This document shows positions 54,079 through 62,314 of a stretch of 64,000 nucleotides of DNA, one piece after another. Within the stretch, counting starts at the first letter, position 1. The number at the start of each line of letters is the position of its first letter. This DNA is from an uncultured Muribaculum sp. GTDB lineage: Bacteria > Bacteroidota > Bacteroidia > Bacteroidales > Muribaculaceae. The DNA lies in assembly GCA_910578835.1 (NCBI GenBank), contig CAJTSK010000008.1, positions 1-64,000 on the forward strand. The letters are read 5' to 3'. Below the pieces are notes generated by a model that saw nothing but the letters and a program-made list of their open reading frames with translations, ran no database searches and was not told where the DNA came from. The position numbers were made by a program, and so were the translations under genes.

Positions 54079-55518
54079 ATGAAAGCTATCTGTTTTTATT
54101 TCCAGATTCATCAACCGTTCCGCCTTAAAAGATACCGTTTCTTTGACATAGGTAACGACCATTACTACTACGATGACTTTGCAAATGACGACATAATCAC
54201 ACGTATCGCACATCGCAGTTATATACCCGCCGCAGAGACCCTGCTTCGCATGATTGAAAATTCCGACGGCAAGTTCCGTTGCGCGTTCTCTATCACCGGC
54301 ACAGCCCTGGAGCAGTGTGAGCAATATGTGCCCGAATTCATTGACATTCTCAAGAAACTCGCTGATACCGGCAAGGTGGAATTCCTCGCCGAGACTTATG
54401 CCCACTCTCTTTCATCGCTCGTCGACCCGGAAGAGTTTGCAGCACAGGTACGCCTTCACGACGAGAAGATTTACGAGCTGTTTGGTCAGCATCCCAAGGT
54501 GCTCCGCAACACCGAGCTTATCTACTGCGACGAGATGGCACCGATGATTTACGAAATGGGCTACAAGGGATGCATCACCGAGGGCGCAAAGCATATCCTC
54601 GGATGGAAATCACCCAACTATGTATATGCAGCGGCATCATGCCCCAAGCTCAAGCTTCTCCTGAAAAACGACAAGCTTAGCGATGACATCTCATTCCGCT
54701 TCAGCAACCCCGACTGGGACTCTTATCCCCTGACTGCCGACAAATATGTCGACTGGATTGCGTCAACTCCCGCCGAAGAGCAGGTAATCAACCTGTTCAT
54801 GAGCCTTGACACATTCGGTGAACTTCAGCCCAGGGAAAGCGGTATATTCCAGTTCCTCGAAGCAATTCCCCGCTTCGCAGCAGAGCGTGGCATTGATTTC
54901 TGGACACCCTCGGAAATAGTGTCAAAATGCAAGGCTGTCGACACCCTCAGCGTACTTCACCCCATCTCCTGGGCTGACGAGGCTCGCGACACCACTGCAT
55001 GGCTCGGCAACAAGCTCCAGAACGAAGCGTTCAACAAGCTATACTCTGTATCAGAGCGTGTGCGCCTCTGCTCCGACCGCCGTCTGAAACAGGACTGGGC
55101 TTACCTACAGGCTTCCGACCACTTCTTCTACATGTCGACAAAACATATGAACGACGGTGCCGTACACGCCATGTTCAGCCCCTACGAAACCCCGTTCCAG
55201 GCGTTCACCAACTACATGAACGTGCTTGCCGACTTTATCGTGCGCGTGGAAGAGCAATACCCGCTCTCTATCGAAAATGAAGAGCTTAACTCTCTTCTTA
55301 CCACGATACGCAACCAGGCTACGGAAATCGAGGTGCTCAACAAGGAGGTTGCCTCAATGCGCAACAATCTTGAGCATTACAACGAAGAGCACGCCAAGCG
55401 CGAAGCCCTCGCTGAAGGTAAAGCCGAAGAAAAAGAGGTGAAGAAGACCGCAAAGAAGGCAGCAACCAAGAAACCCGCAGCTAAAAAAGCGACTACAAAG
55501 AAAAAAGACGCAGAATAA
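54079..55518 (+). CDS. GH57 alpha-glucan hydrolase/transferase with Lys/Ala-rich tail
   Basis: A 479-residue GH57 protein (alpha-amylase type) without signal peptide. Conserved features: FYFQIHQPFR at the N-terminus, the probable nucleophile Glu146 in LRNTELIYCDE and Asp244 in FMSLDTFGE as acid/base candidate. After the barrel and helical domain come a coiled coil (about 410-440) and an unusual terminal 29-residue tail of Lys, Ala and Thr (EVKKTAKKAATKKPAAKK...), resembling histone H1 tails. In the cluster it probably processes storage glycogen; the tail might bind polyanions. Followed by a strong terminator. Confidence 0.9.
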   Translation: MKAICFYFQIHQPFRLKRYRFFDIGNDHYYYDDFANDDIITRIAHRSYIPAAETLLRMIENSDGKFRCAFSITGTALEQCEQYVPEFIDILKKLADTGKVEFLAETYAHSLSSLVDPEEFAAQVRLHDEKIYELFGQHPKVLRNTELIYCDEMAPMIYEMGYKGCITEGAKHILGWKSPNYVYAAASCPKLKLLLKNDKLSDDISFRFSNPDWDSYPLTADKYVDWIASTPAEEQVINLFMSLDTFGELQPRESGIFQFLEAIPRFAAERGIDFWTPSEIVSKCKAVDTLSVLHPISWADEARDTTAWLGNKLQNEAFNKLYSVSERVRLCSDRRLKQDWAYLQASDHFFYMSTKHMNDGAVHAMFSPYETPFQAFTNYMNVLADFIVRVEEQYPLSIENEELNSLLTTIRNQATEIEVLNKEVASMRNNLEHYNEEHAKREALAEGKAEEKEVKKTAKKAATKKPAAKKATTKKKDAE

Positions 55519-55535
55519 TCAACAGCTGAAATCAA

Positions 55536-55588
55536 GATACCAAAGGACAATCGGGTTTCATCGCCCGGCTTGTCCTTTGTATCTTATT
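55536..55588 (+). terminator. Intrinsic terminator after the glycogen cluster
   Basis: AAAGGACAA (55542-55550) pairs with TTGTCCTTT (55570-55578), extended by GATAC/GTATC with one bulge; an inner CGGG/CCCG strengthens the hairpin. A T-containing run follows. Confidence 0.8.
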
Positions 55589-55624
55589 TACATATAATAA
55601 AAACATATTAAAAAACGTATTACT

Positions 55625-56143
55625 ATGCTTAGCTCCAAAGTACAAGACGCGTTAAACGCGCAAATCAATGCCGAGTTCTGGTCGGCTTACCTGTATCTCG
55701 CCATGGCATGCAACTTTGATGCCGATGGCAAGCCCGGAATTGCCAACTGGTTTCGCATCCAGTTTCAGGAAGAGCAGGCCCACGCACAGATATTCATGAA
55801 CTACATGAACGCCCGTGGCGGCAGGGTAATCCTTAAACCGATAGAAGAAGTGCCCGCAACATGGGAAAAGCCTCTCGACGCGTTTATGGACACTCTCGCC
55901 CACGAACAGAAGGTAACAGCACTTATCAACAACCTCTACGCTATCGCAGAGGCAGAGAAAGACTATCCCACCTGTGACCGCCTCAACTGGTTTGTCAACG
56001 AGCAGGTAGAAGAGGAAGAGAGCGCCCAGCAGCTCATCGACAAGTTCCGCATGATCGGTGACAACGGCATGGGACTTTACATGCTCGACCAGGAGCTTGC
56101 TGCACGCGTCTACAACGTGCCCTCCCCGCTTGCAGCAAAATAA
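55625..56143 (+). CDS. ftnA: Non-haem ferritin
   Basis: Cytoplasmic iron-storage protein of 172 residues forming 24-mer cages. The four-helix bundle carries ferroxidase-site residues in the usual places: Glu17 (INAEFWS), Glu50 and His53 (QEEQAHA), and the EQVEEEESAQQ segment in helix D. AAKxxAY-like C-terminus is short. Its gene stands alone between terminators. A promoter matching the consensus is not evident in the 36 bases upstream. Confidence 0.94.
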   Translation: MLSSKVQDALNAQINAEFWSAYLYLAMACNFDADGKPGIANWFRIQFQEEQAHAQIFMNYMNARGGRVILKPIEEVPATWEKPLDAFMDTLAHEQKVTALINNLYAIAEAEKDYPTCDRLNWFVNEQVEEEESAQQLIDKFRMIGDNGMGLYMLDQELAARVYNVPSPLAAK

Positions 56144-56165
56144 GCTGAATCTACAACAAAAAAAT

Positions 56166-56201
56166 AAGCGCGACCGCCGGTGACACGACGATCGCGCTTT
56201 T
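56166..56201. terminator. Terminator between ftnA and rng
   Basis: AAGCGCGA (56166-56173) pairs with TCGCGCTT (56192-56199) and is followed by TTT on the plus strand. Lying between convergent genes, it may stop both. Confidence 0.72.
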
Positions 56202-56232
56202 ACGTTAGCGATAACCGCGGGCACAAGACGCC

Positions 56233-57855
56233 CTATTCTTCGCTATCTCGATTCTTGGCTTTAGACTTTGACTTCGATGAGGATGATTCAAGATCCTTCT
56301 CCTCGGCGAGGTCTATTTCATTTTTGTCACTATCCACTACCTTATATTGAAGATAGGCAAGCGACTGGTCGGGAACAATCTTAAACTTGCTGCCAAACTC
56401 CATGCGCCATTTCCTGTAGAGCGAGAGCAATCCTTTTTTCAGATATGCGTCGACAAACGGATGGACATACATCACAAAGCCGGTCACTTTAAGATTGTTG
56501 ATAAGATAATCCAGTTTTTCGTGCAGAGTATCGGTAAACAGCAACGACGGCTGCACCTCTCCTTTGCCGAAGCATGAAGGACACTTTTCGGCAATAACTA
56601 CATCAAGCGCGGGGCGTACCCTCTGGCGGGTAATCTGCATAAGCCCGAACTTACTGAGCGGCAATATATTGTGACGGGCACGGTCGTTTGCCATCACTTC
56701 TTTCATATGCTCATAAAGAGTCTGACGGTGCTCAGCCTTGTTCATGTCGATAAAATCAATCACGATTATACCGCCCATGTCGCGCAGTCTCAGCTGCCTT
56801 GCTATCTCGTCGGCAGCGCGCAGATTTACCTCAAGAGCGTTGCTTTCCTGGTCGGACGTCGCTTTCGAGCGGTTGCCCGAGTTTACGTCAATCACATGCA
56901 GAGCCTCCGTGTGCTCAATGATGATATACGCTCCTGACTTGAAAGAGACAGTCTTGCCAAACGACGACTTAATCTGTCGCGTGATGTTGAAGTGGTCAAA
57001 TATAGGCACATCTTTTGAGTAAAGCTTCACGATGTCGTGACACTCTGGAGCAATCAGGTCAACATACTTTGAAATCTGATTATAAGTCTCCTCGTCATTG
57101 ACATATATGCTCTCAAAAGAGGGGCTGAACACGTCGCGCAACATGCTTACAATACGGCTTTCCTCTTCAAAAATCAGCGAGGGCACGGTAGAATGTTGTG
57201 CTTTAAAGACAGTGTCTTCCCAACACTTCAGCAAGGTCTTCAGCTCATGATTTAACTCGGCTACGCGCTTTCCTTCAGCAGATGTGCGCACTATCACGCC
57301 GAAATTCTTTGGTCTGATACTGTCGACAAGCTGTCTAAGGCGTAGCTTCTCTTCAGTAGTCTTGATTTTCTGCGACACGGAAATCTTGTCAGAAAAAGGA
57401 ATCAGTACAAGAAAACGTCCTGTAAACGTGATTTCCGTAGTAAGTCGCGGACCCTTTGTCGAGATAGGTTCTTTTGCTATCTGGACCATCAACGTCATGT
57501 CCTTCTCCAGGACATCGGCAATAGTGCCCTGCTTGTTGATGTCGGGCATGAGCTTCATCTTAGAGAGCGACGGCACATGCTTTGGGTCATCGAGAGCCTG
57601 CTTGACAAACTGGTAATAGGTAGAGAATTGGGAGCCAAGATCCAGGTAATGAAGAAAAGCGTCTTTCTCATAGCCTACGTCAACGAAGGCGGCATTAAGT
57701 CCGGGCATGAGCTTTTTCACTCTTGCGAGATAAATGTCGCCGACAGCGTAGGAGATATTCCGTGACTCTTTCTGGAGAGAAACGAGCCTGGAATCTTCCG
57801 CCAAGGCGATTGACACCTCGGAAGGCTGTACATCTACAATGAGTTCACTTTTCAT
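56233..57855 (-). CDS. rng: Ribonuclease G/E family endoribonuclease
   Basis: Single-strand endoribonuclease for rRNA maturation and mRNA decay, 540 residues. It has an S1-like RNA-binding domain (about 35-125), an RNase H-like core with catalytic Asp residues in IDVNSGN and IVIDFIDMN, and the zinc-link CPSCFGKGEV with two cysteines near 410. The C-terminal 40 residues are a charged, low-complexity tail (EEKDLESSSSKSKSKAK). The protein lacks the long scaffold half of E. coli RNase E. An unusually stable hairpin sits in its leader. Confidence 0.95.
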   Translation of the reverse strand: MKSELIVDVQPSEVSIALAEDSRLVSLQKESRNISYAVGDIYLARVKKLMPGLNAAFVDVGYEKDAFLHYLDLGSQFSTYYQFVKQALDDPKHVPSLSKMKLMPDINKQGTIADVLEKDMTLMVQIAKEPISTKGPRLTTEITFTGRFLVLIPFSDKISVSQKIKTTEEKLRLRQLVDSIRPKNFGVIVRTSAEGKRVAELNHELKTLLKCWEDTVFKAQHSTVPSLIFEEESRIVSMLRDVFSPSFESIYVNDEETYNQISKYVDLIAPECHDIVKLYSKDVPIFDHFNITRQIKSSFGKTVSFKSGAYIIIEHTEALHVIDVNSGNRSKATSDQESNALEVNLRAADEIARQLRLRDMGGIIVIDFIDMNKAEHRQTLYEHMKEVMANDRARHNILPLSKFGLMQITRQRVRPALDVVIAEKCPSCFGKGEVQPSLLFTDTLHEKLDYLINNLKVTGFVMYVHPFVDAYLKKGLLSLYRKWRMEFGSKFKIVPDQSLAYLQYKVVDSDKNEIDLAEEKDLESSSSKSKSKAKNRDSEE

Positions 57856-57881
57856 TTGGTCTTTTCTTTGTCATATACGCA

Positions 57882-57933
57882 GAGAACAAACTTGACTTCA
57901 TCGCGCATGAGCAGATTGGTCACGTTTGTTCTC
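57882..57933 (-). promoter_or_regulatory. Long stem-loop in the rng leader
   Basis: GAGAACAAAC (57882-57891) and TGAC (57893-57896) pair with GTCA (57919-57922) and GTTTGTTCTC (57924-57933): 14 pairs with one internal mismatch and a 22-base loop, in which TCAT and ATGA can pair again. It ends 26 bases before the rng start, and no T-run follows. It may control rng, or be a 3' end of the preceding mini gene transcript. Confidence 0.5.
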
Positions 57934-57990
57934 ATGTATATACAAATTTCATGTTAAACAGTCATTTCTGAAAATAAACGGTCACCCTGA

Positions 57991-58080
57991 TTATTTCTTC
58001 TTATGACGATTCTTTCTTAGGCGTTTTTTGCGCTTGTGAGTGGCCATCTTGTGACCTTTTCTTTTCTTTCCGCTTGGCAT
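57991..58080 (-). CDS. 29-residue COX24/AURKAIP1-like (mS38-type) basic protein
   Basis: A 29-codon gene starting at 58080: MPSGKKRKGHKMATHKRKKR and then LRKNRHKKK. More than half of the residues are Lys, Arg or His. It matches small Bacteroidetes proteins annotated with the AURKAIP1/COX24 domain, whose mitochondrial relative mS38 is a small-subunit ribosomal protein rich in basic residues. It is therefore probably a ribosome-associated protein. It lies between HU and rng. Confidence 0.85.
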   Translation of the reverse strand: MPSGKKRKGHKMATHKRKKRLRKNRHKKK

Positions 58081-58140
58081 TGTACGCTAATTTAAAGTTA
58101 ATATTATTGTTAATTAAGTTGTTTTATCTCGTGGGGTATA

Positions 58141-58413
58141 TTATTTCACCTCTTCCATGAACACCTTTGCAGGCTTGAATGCCGGAATCTTATGCTCGGG
58201 GATGATGATGGTAGTATTCTTTGAAATGTTGCGGGCGGTCTTCTCTGAACGGGTCTTAACGATGAAGCTACCAAAGCCACGGAGATATACATTCTCGCCG
58301 TGAGCCAGAGAATCCTTTACAATCTCCATGAACTTCTCGATAGTCTCAAGCACATTTACCTTCTCAATACCGGTAGTCTTAGAGATTTCGTTTACGATGT
58401 CGGCTTTTGTCAT
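58141..58413 (-). CDS. HU-family DNA-binding protein
   Basis: Nucleoid-associated DNA-bending protein of 90 residues. The family pattern is complete: helical base MTKADIVNEISKTTG, the flexible arm region VYLRGFGSFIVKTRSEKTARN and the C-terminal IPAFKPAKVFMEEV. It probably acts as a dimer. It precedes the mS38-like mini gene and rng on the same strand. Confidence 0.95.
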   Translation of the reverse strand: MTKADIVNEISKTTGIEKVNVLETIEKFMEIVKDSLAHGENVYLRGFGSFIVKTRSEKTARNISKNTTIIIPEHKIPAFKPAKVFMEEVK

Positions 58414-58489
58414 TTTCGTTTATTTTTATTATAGTGTAATAATTTTATGATTTGCAAGCGTTTAAGCTGTTTTAAGCGTTCCCGCCAAT

Positions 58490-58503
58490 TTTGCAAGTGC
58501 AAA
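58490..58503. promoter_or_regulatory. Palindrome in the HU promoter region
   Basis: TTTGCA (58490-58495) and TGCAAA (58498-58503) form a 6-2-6 palindrome. A possible imperfect -7 element (GATATTTG on the minus strand, 58500-58507) overlaps it, so it could be an operator. The rest of the 270-base gap 58414-58683 holds repeated AAGCGTT motifs (58456 and 58474) and the hairpin at 58597. Confidence 0.3.
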
Positions 58504-58596
58504 TATCGCACTTTTTTTTCAAATAGCTACAATCTGTCGGTCACTTTTTAAAATAAAATTCTCAAATCCACACTTTTATCACCCGACGAATAGCTA

Positions 58597-58630
58597 CCGT
58601 GTCCCATGGATATAGACCCACGGGACACGG
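58597..58630 (-). terminator. Possible terminator hairpin after ansA
   Basis: Perfect 9-bp arms CCGTGTCCC (58597-58605) and GGGACACGG (58622-58630) with a 16-base loop lie 54 bases past the ansA stop codon. No T-run follows on the minus strand. Confidence 0.5.
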
Positions 58631-58683
58631 CAGATGATTCTTTCAGAATCAAACTTAATTCAATATCATTTTACGGAGACAGG

Positions 58684-59724
58684 TCACAAAGTCACCTCAC
58701 CGCAAAGTGAACATTCGAGATATTTTCTTACCTCGGCAGGTGGCAATCCGAGACCGAAGAGATACATCAGCTTGGTGATAGCCGCCTCTGAGGTCATGTC
58801 GTGACCGGAAATCACTCCGGCAGCGGCAAGACGGTCGCCCGACAGATAGCGCTTTGTATGTACACCGCCGTTGACACACTGGGTGACATTGACAATCACG
58901 ATACCTCTCTCCACAGCGTCATGTATGGCATCGAGAAACCACAGGTAGGTAGGCGCATTTCCGGCACCGAATGTCTTCAGCACTATGCCCTTTATGCCGG
59001 GAGCTGAAAGCTGATGACGCAATATCTCCTCCGGTATACCGGGATTCAGGTCAAGAAACATCACATTGGTATCCATCGCGTAGCGTACCTTAAGCGGACG
59101 CTTCACGACCGCCCTCATCAATGCCTCTTCATTGAAATGTATGCCAAGACCTATCTTTGCGAGCGGCGGATAATTGTTGCTCTTGAAAGCGTTGAAATTG
59201 TCGGCGCTCATCTTTGTCGAGCGGTTGCCCCTCCAAAGATAGTTTTCAAACAATATCGCCACTTCCTGCACCATCGGGGCATCATTGATATCGGTAGCGG
59301 CAGCAATCTGCAATGCCGTTATCAGATTTTCCTCGCCGTCGGTGCGCACCTCGCCGATAGGGAGCTGCGACCCGGTGATAATCACAGGCTTGTGTAGATT
59401 TTCGAGCATAAACGACAGGGCCGATGCCGTGTACGACATAGTGTCGGTGCCATGTAACACGACAAAGCCGTCAAACCTGTCGAAATTATCCTCAATAGCG
59501 CGCGCCATCTCCATCCAATACTTCGGATTCATGTCGGAAGAGTCGAGAGGAGGATTGAACTGGATATTTTCAATTATGTAATCAAGCATCTTGATTTTCG
59601 GCACATTATCAATCAGATGCGTGAAGTCAAATGGCTGAAGCGTGTGAGTCTCCGGATTCTCAATCATACCGATGGTGCCACCGGTATATATGATCAGAAT
59701 ATGGGGTTTTCGCGCACTTTTCAT
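58684..59724 (-). CDS. ansA: L-asparaginase, type I
   Basis: Cytoplasmic asparaginase of 346 residues converting asparagine to aspartate and ammonia. The start is set at the ATG at 59724 (MKSARKPHIL); the upstream GTG at 59751 is less likely. The two active-site threonines are in the conserved IIYTGGTIGM (residues 11-20) and VVLHGTDTM (about 88-96) motifs, and SQLPIGEVRTDGEEN is the following signature. No signal peptide, as for type I. Its start lies 31 bases past metG, so the two form an operon. Confidence 0.92.
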   Translation of the reverse strand: MKSARKPHILIIYTGGTIGMIENPETHTLQPFDFTHLIDNVPKIKMLDYIIENIQFNPPLDSSDMNPKYWMEMARAIEDNFDRFDGFVVLHGTDTMSYTASALSFMLENLHKPVIITGSQLPIGEVRTDGEENLITALQIAAATDINDAPMVQEVAILFENYLWRGNRSTKMSADNFNAFKSNNYPPLAKIGLGIHFNEEALMRAVVKRPLKVRYAMDTNVMFLDLNPGIPEEILRHQLSAPGIKGIVLKTFGAGNAPTYLWFLDAIHDAVERGIVIVNVTQCVNGGVHTKRYLSGDRLAAAGVISGHDMTSEAAITKLMYLFGLGLPPAEVRKYLECSLCGEVTL

Positions 59725-59755
59725 CTTTATATTATTATAGATTGTTTTCACTAAA

Positions 59756-61798
59756 TCACATCACCTGAGCTCCCGGGCGCACAGGCGCTGTCGGGCCGAT
59801 TACCACAAGCGAGCCGTCGGGATTTTCGGCAGAGAGTATCATTCCCTCCGAGAGGATACCACGGAGCTTACGTGGCTCGAAATTGGCGATGAAGCACACC
59901 TGCTTTCCTATCAGGTCGGCGGGTTGATAATATTTGGCGATGCCTGAAACGATTGTACGCTTCTTCATGCCATCGTCGATAAGGAAGCGCAGGAGTTTGT
60001 CGGCCTTGGGCACTTTCTCACATTCAAGCACTGTTCCCACACGTATGTCACACTTCTTGAATGTGTCAAAGTCCACATTTTCAGCCTGAGGCGCAACCTT
60101 CCAGTTGTCAAGCTGATTCTGGCGCTTTATATCTTCAAGACGCTTGATCTGTCCTTCGATTACATCATCCTCGATTTTCTCAAACAGAAGTTCCGGCTCT
60201 CCAATCTTTGCACCGGCAGGCACAAGGTCGTTGCATCCGAGCATATCCCATGTAATGGTCTTGCCACCGAGCATCTTGAGCAGCTTCTCGGCCATGAAAG
60301 GCAAGAAAGGCTCAAAAGCGACAGCGATATTTCCGCATATCTGGATAGCCACATTAAGGATAGTCGCAGCACGGTCCATATCGGTCTTGGCTACCTTCCA
60401 CGGCTCAGTCTCCTGCAGATAGCGGTTGCCGAGGCGCGCGATATTCATAGCATCTTTAAGCGCGTCGCGGAAGTGGAAATTGTCAAGATTATCGGTGAGC
60501 GACTCCTTTATCGATGCAAGTTCCTTGAATGCAAGAGTGTCACACTCGGCATACTCTCCCGCAGCTGGCACTACACCGTCAAAATATTTATGGGTAAGCA
60601 CCACGGCGCGATTCACAAAGTTTCCGAGGATAGCGACAAGCTCGCTGTTGTTACGCGCCTGGAAGTCACGCCAAGTGAAGTCATTATCTTTTGTCTCGGG
60701 AGCGTTGGCTGTGAGAACGTAACGCAACACATCCTGCTTGCCCGGGAAATCGCGCAGATACTCGTGAAGCCATACGGCCCAGTTACGCGAAGTGGAAATC
60801 TTGTCGCCTTCAAGGTTAAGGAACTCATTGGCAGGCACATTGTCGGGCAACTGGAAATTGTCGCCATAAGCCATCAGCATTGACGGGAACACGATGCAGT
60901 GAAACACGATGTTGTCCTTGCCGATGAAGTGGATAAGCCTTGTCTCGGGGTCTTTCCACCATGTCTCCCAGCTGTCGGGGAGTATTTCCTTGGTATTTGA
61001 GATATAGCCTATAGGCGCGTCAAACCACACATAAAGCACCTTGCCGTCAGCGCCCTCCACAGGCACCGGGATACCCCAGTCAAGGTCGCGGCTCACGGCA
61101 CGCGGCTGCAGACCCATGTCAAGCCATGACTTGCACTGTCCGTAGACATTGCTTCGCCACTCCTTATGTCCGTCAAGTATCCACTTGCGGAGTGTAGGCT
61201 CCCACTTGTCAAGGGGCAGATACCAGTGTTTGGTCTCCTTCATGACAGGCTTGCTGCCGGTAATGGCGCTGGTAGGGTCGATTAGTTCTTCGGGGCTGAG
61301 CGATGTGCCACATGCCTCACACTGGTCACCGTAGGCACGCTCGTTACCGCAATGGGGGCATTTGCCGGTCACATAGCGGTCGGCAAGGAATTGTCCGGCC
61401 TCTTCATCGTAGAGCTGCATGGAGGTCTTCTCTACAAACTCACCCTTCTCATAGAGACGCTTGAAAAATTCAGAGGCAGTCGCCGCATGAGTGGATGAAG
61501 TTGTGCGTGAATATACATCAAACGATATGCCGAGCTCCTCGAAAGAATCTTTGATGATATTGTGGTAGCGGTCCACGATATCCTGGGGAGTAACCCCCTC
61601 GCGGCGCGCCTTTATGGTGATGGGCACTCCATGCTCGTCGCTACCGCCTATCATCTTCACGTCCTCGCCGCGAAGACGAAGGTAACGGGCATAGATGTCG
61701 GCAGGCACATATACACCGGCAAGATGTCCTATGTGTACAGGTCCGTTGGCATAAGGGAGAGCAGTCGTAATGAGAGTGCGCTTAAAGTTCTTTTCCAT
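59756..61798 (-). CDS. metG: Methionyl-tRNA synthetase
   Basis: Class I aminoacyl-tRNA synthetase loading methionine onto tRNA, 680 residues. HIGH signature at residues 22-25 (VHIGHLAG), a zinc knuckle in the connective peptide (CPHCGNERAYGDQCEACG), a KMSKS variant KISTS in GDKISTSRNWAVW near 335, the anticodon-binding helical domain and a C-terminal EMAP/Trbp111-type tRNA-binding domain (about 575-680; IRVGTVLECEKVPKADKLL) typical of the dimeric form. Confidence 0.97.
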   Translation of the reverse strand: MEKNFKRTLITTALPYANGPVHIGHLAGVYVPADIYARYLRLRGEDVKMIGGSDEHGVPITIKARREGVTPQDIVDRYHNIIKDSFEELGISFDVYSRTTSSTHAATASEFFKRLYEKGEFVEKTSMQLYDEEAGQFLADRYVTGKCPHCGNERAYGDQCEACGTSLSPEELIDPTSAITGSKPVMKETKHWYLPLDKWEPTLRKWILDGHKEWRSNVYGQCKSWLDMGLQPRAVSRDLDWGIPVPVEGADGKVLYVWFDAPIGYISNTKEILPDSWETWWKDPETRLIHFIGKDNIVFHCIVFPSMLMAYGDNFQLPDNVPANEFLNLEGDKISTSRNWAVWLHEYLRDFPGKQDVLRYVLTANAPETKDNDFTWRDFQARNNSELVAILGNFVNRAVVLTHKYFDGVVPAAGEYAECDTLAFKELASIKESLTDNLDNFHFRDALKDAMNIARLGNRYLQETEPWKVAKTDMDRAATILNVAIQICGNIAVAFEPFLPFMAEKLLKMLGGKTITWDMLGCNDLVPAGAKIGEPELLFEKIEDDVIEGQIKRLEDIKRQNQLDNWKVAPQAENVDFDTFKKCDIRVGTVLECEKVPKADKLLRFLIDDGMKKRTIVSGIAKYYQPADLIGKQVCFIANFEPRKLRGILSEGMILSAENPDGSLVVIGPTAPVRPGAQVM

Positions 61799-61833
61799 TT
61801 TCTATATTGAGGATAACAATTTTATTTTCAATG

Positions 61834-61841
61834 CAAAATTA
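61834..61841 (-). promoter_or_regulatory. Probable -7 element of metG-ansA
   Basis: TAATTTTG on the minus strand, 35 bases before the metG start. The 233-base gap 61799-62031 otherwise shows only this and the divergent DUF4250 promoter. Confidence 0.55.
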
Positions 61842-62006
61842 GTTTTTTATTGCGAAATATTAAAATCTCTGTAACATTATGTCACCAAGACCATCGGCGG
61901 GATTTTGCAATGTCACTGACTTTTCTTTTACATTTGACAGACACCGGTGCAAATCATTGAACAAATGCAATCATTCACCGTTGTTTTAACATCAAGCAAA
62001 AAGATG

Positions 62007-62014
62007 TAATTTTG
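62007..62014 (+). promoter_or_regulatory. Probable -7 element of the DUF4250 gene
   Basis: TAATTTTG on the plus strand, 17 bases before the start codon. No exact -33 element at the normal spacing. Confidence 0.5.
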
Positions 62015-62031
62015 CACAAAATTTTATCGAC

Positions 62032-62211
62032 ATGAATCAATTACCCGATGACCCGGCAATGCTGTTCAGCGTGCTCAACATGAAGCTGCGCGACAACTAC
62101 AGTTCGCTCGACGAGCTATGTGACGACCTTGACATAAACCGCGACGAGCTTGAGAGCAAGATGCGTGACTATGGCTGGGAATACAGCCCGGAAGCCAACA
62201 AGTTTTGGTGA
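62032..62211 (+). CDS. DUF4250 small protein
   Basis: A 59-residue acidic protein (MNQLPDDPAMLFSVLNMKLR, then DNYSSLDELCDDLDINRDEL) matching the DUF4250 pattern: N-terminal LPxDPxMLxSxxNMKLRD, a middle helix and a C-terminal YxWEY segment. The role of this family is unknown to me. It has its own promoter and a strong terminator, so it is an independent gene. Confidence 0.85.
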   Translation: MNQLPDDPAMLFSVLNMKLRDNYSSLDELCDDLDINRDELESKMRDYGWEYSPEANKFW

Positions 62212-62243
62212 CACCCGGCTGAGCCGCCGGCAATAGACAAGAC

Positions 62244-62290
62244 AAAGAGGTCATAAGGCTATCAAAACCTTATGACCTCTTTTTTATTTT
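62244..62290. terminator. Strong terminator shared by the DUF4250 and Omp28 genes
   Basis: Perfect 13-bp arms AGAGGTCATAAGG (62246-62258) and CCTTATGACCTCT (62268-62280) are followed by a long T-run on the plus strand and preceded by A's that read as T's on the minus strand. It can stop both convergent genes. Confidence 0.9.
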
Positions 62291-62314
62291 ACTTCCGCTA
62301 TACGGAAACGCGGT

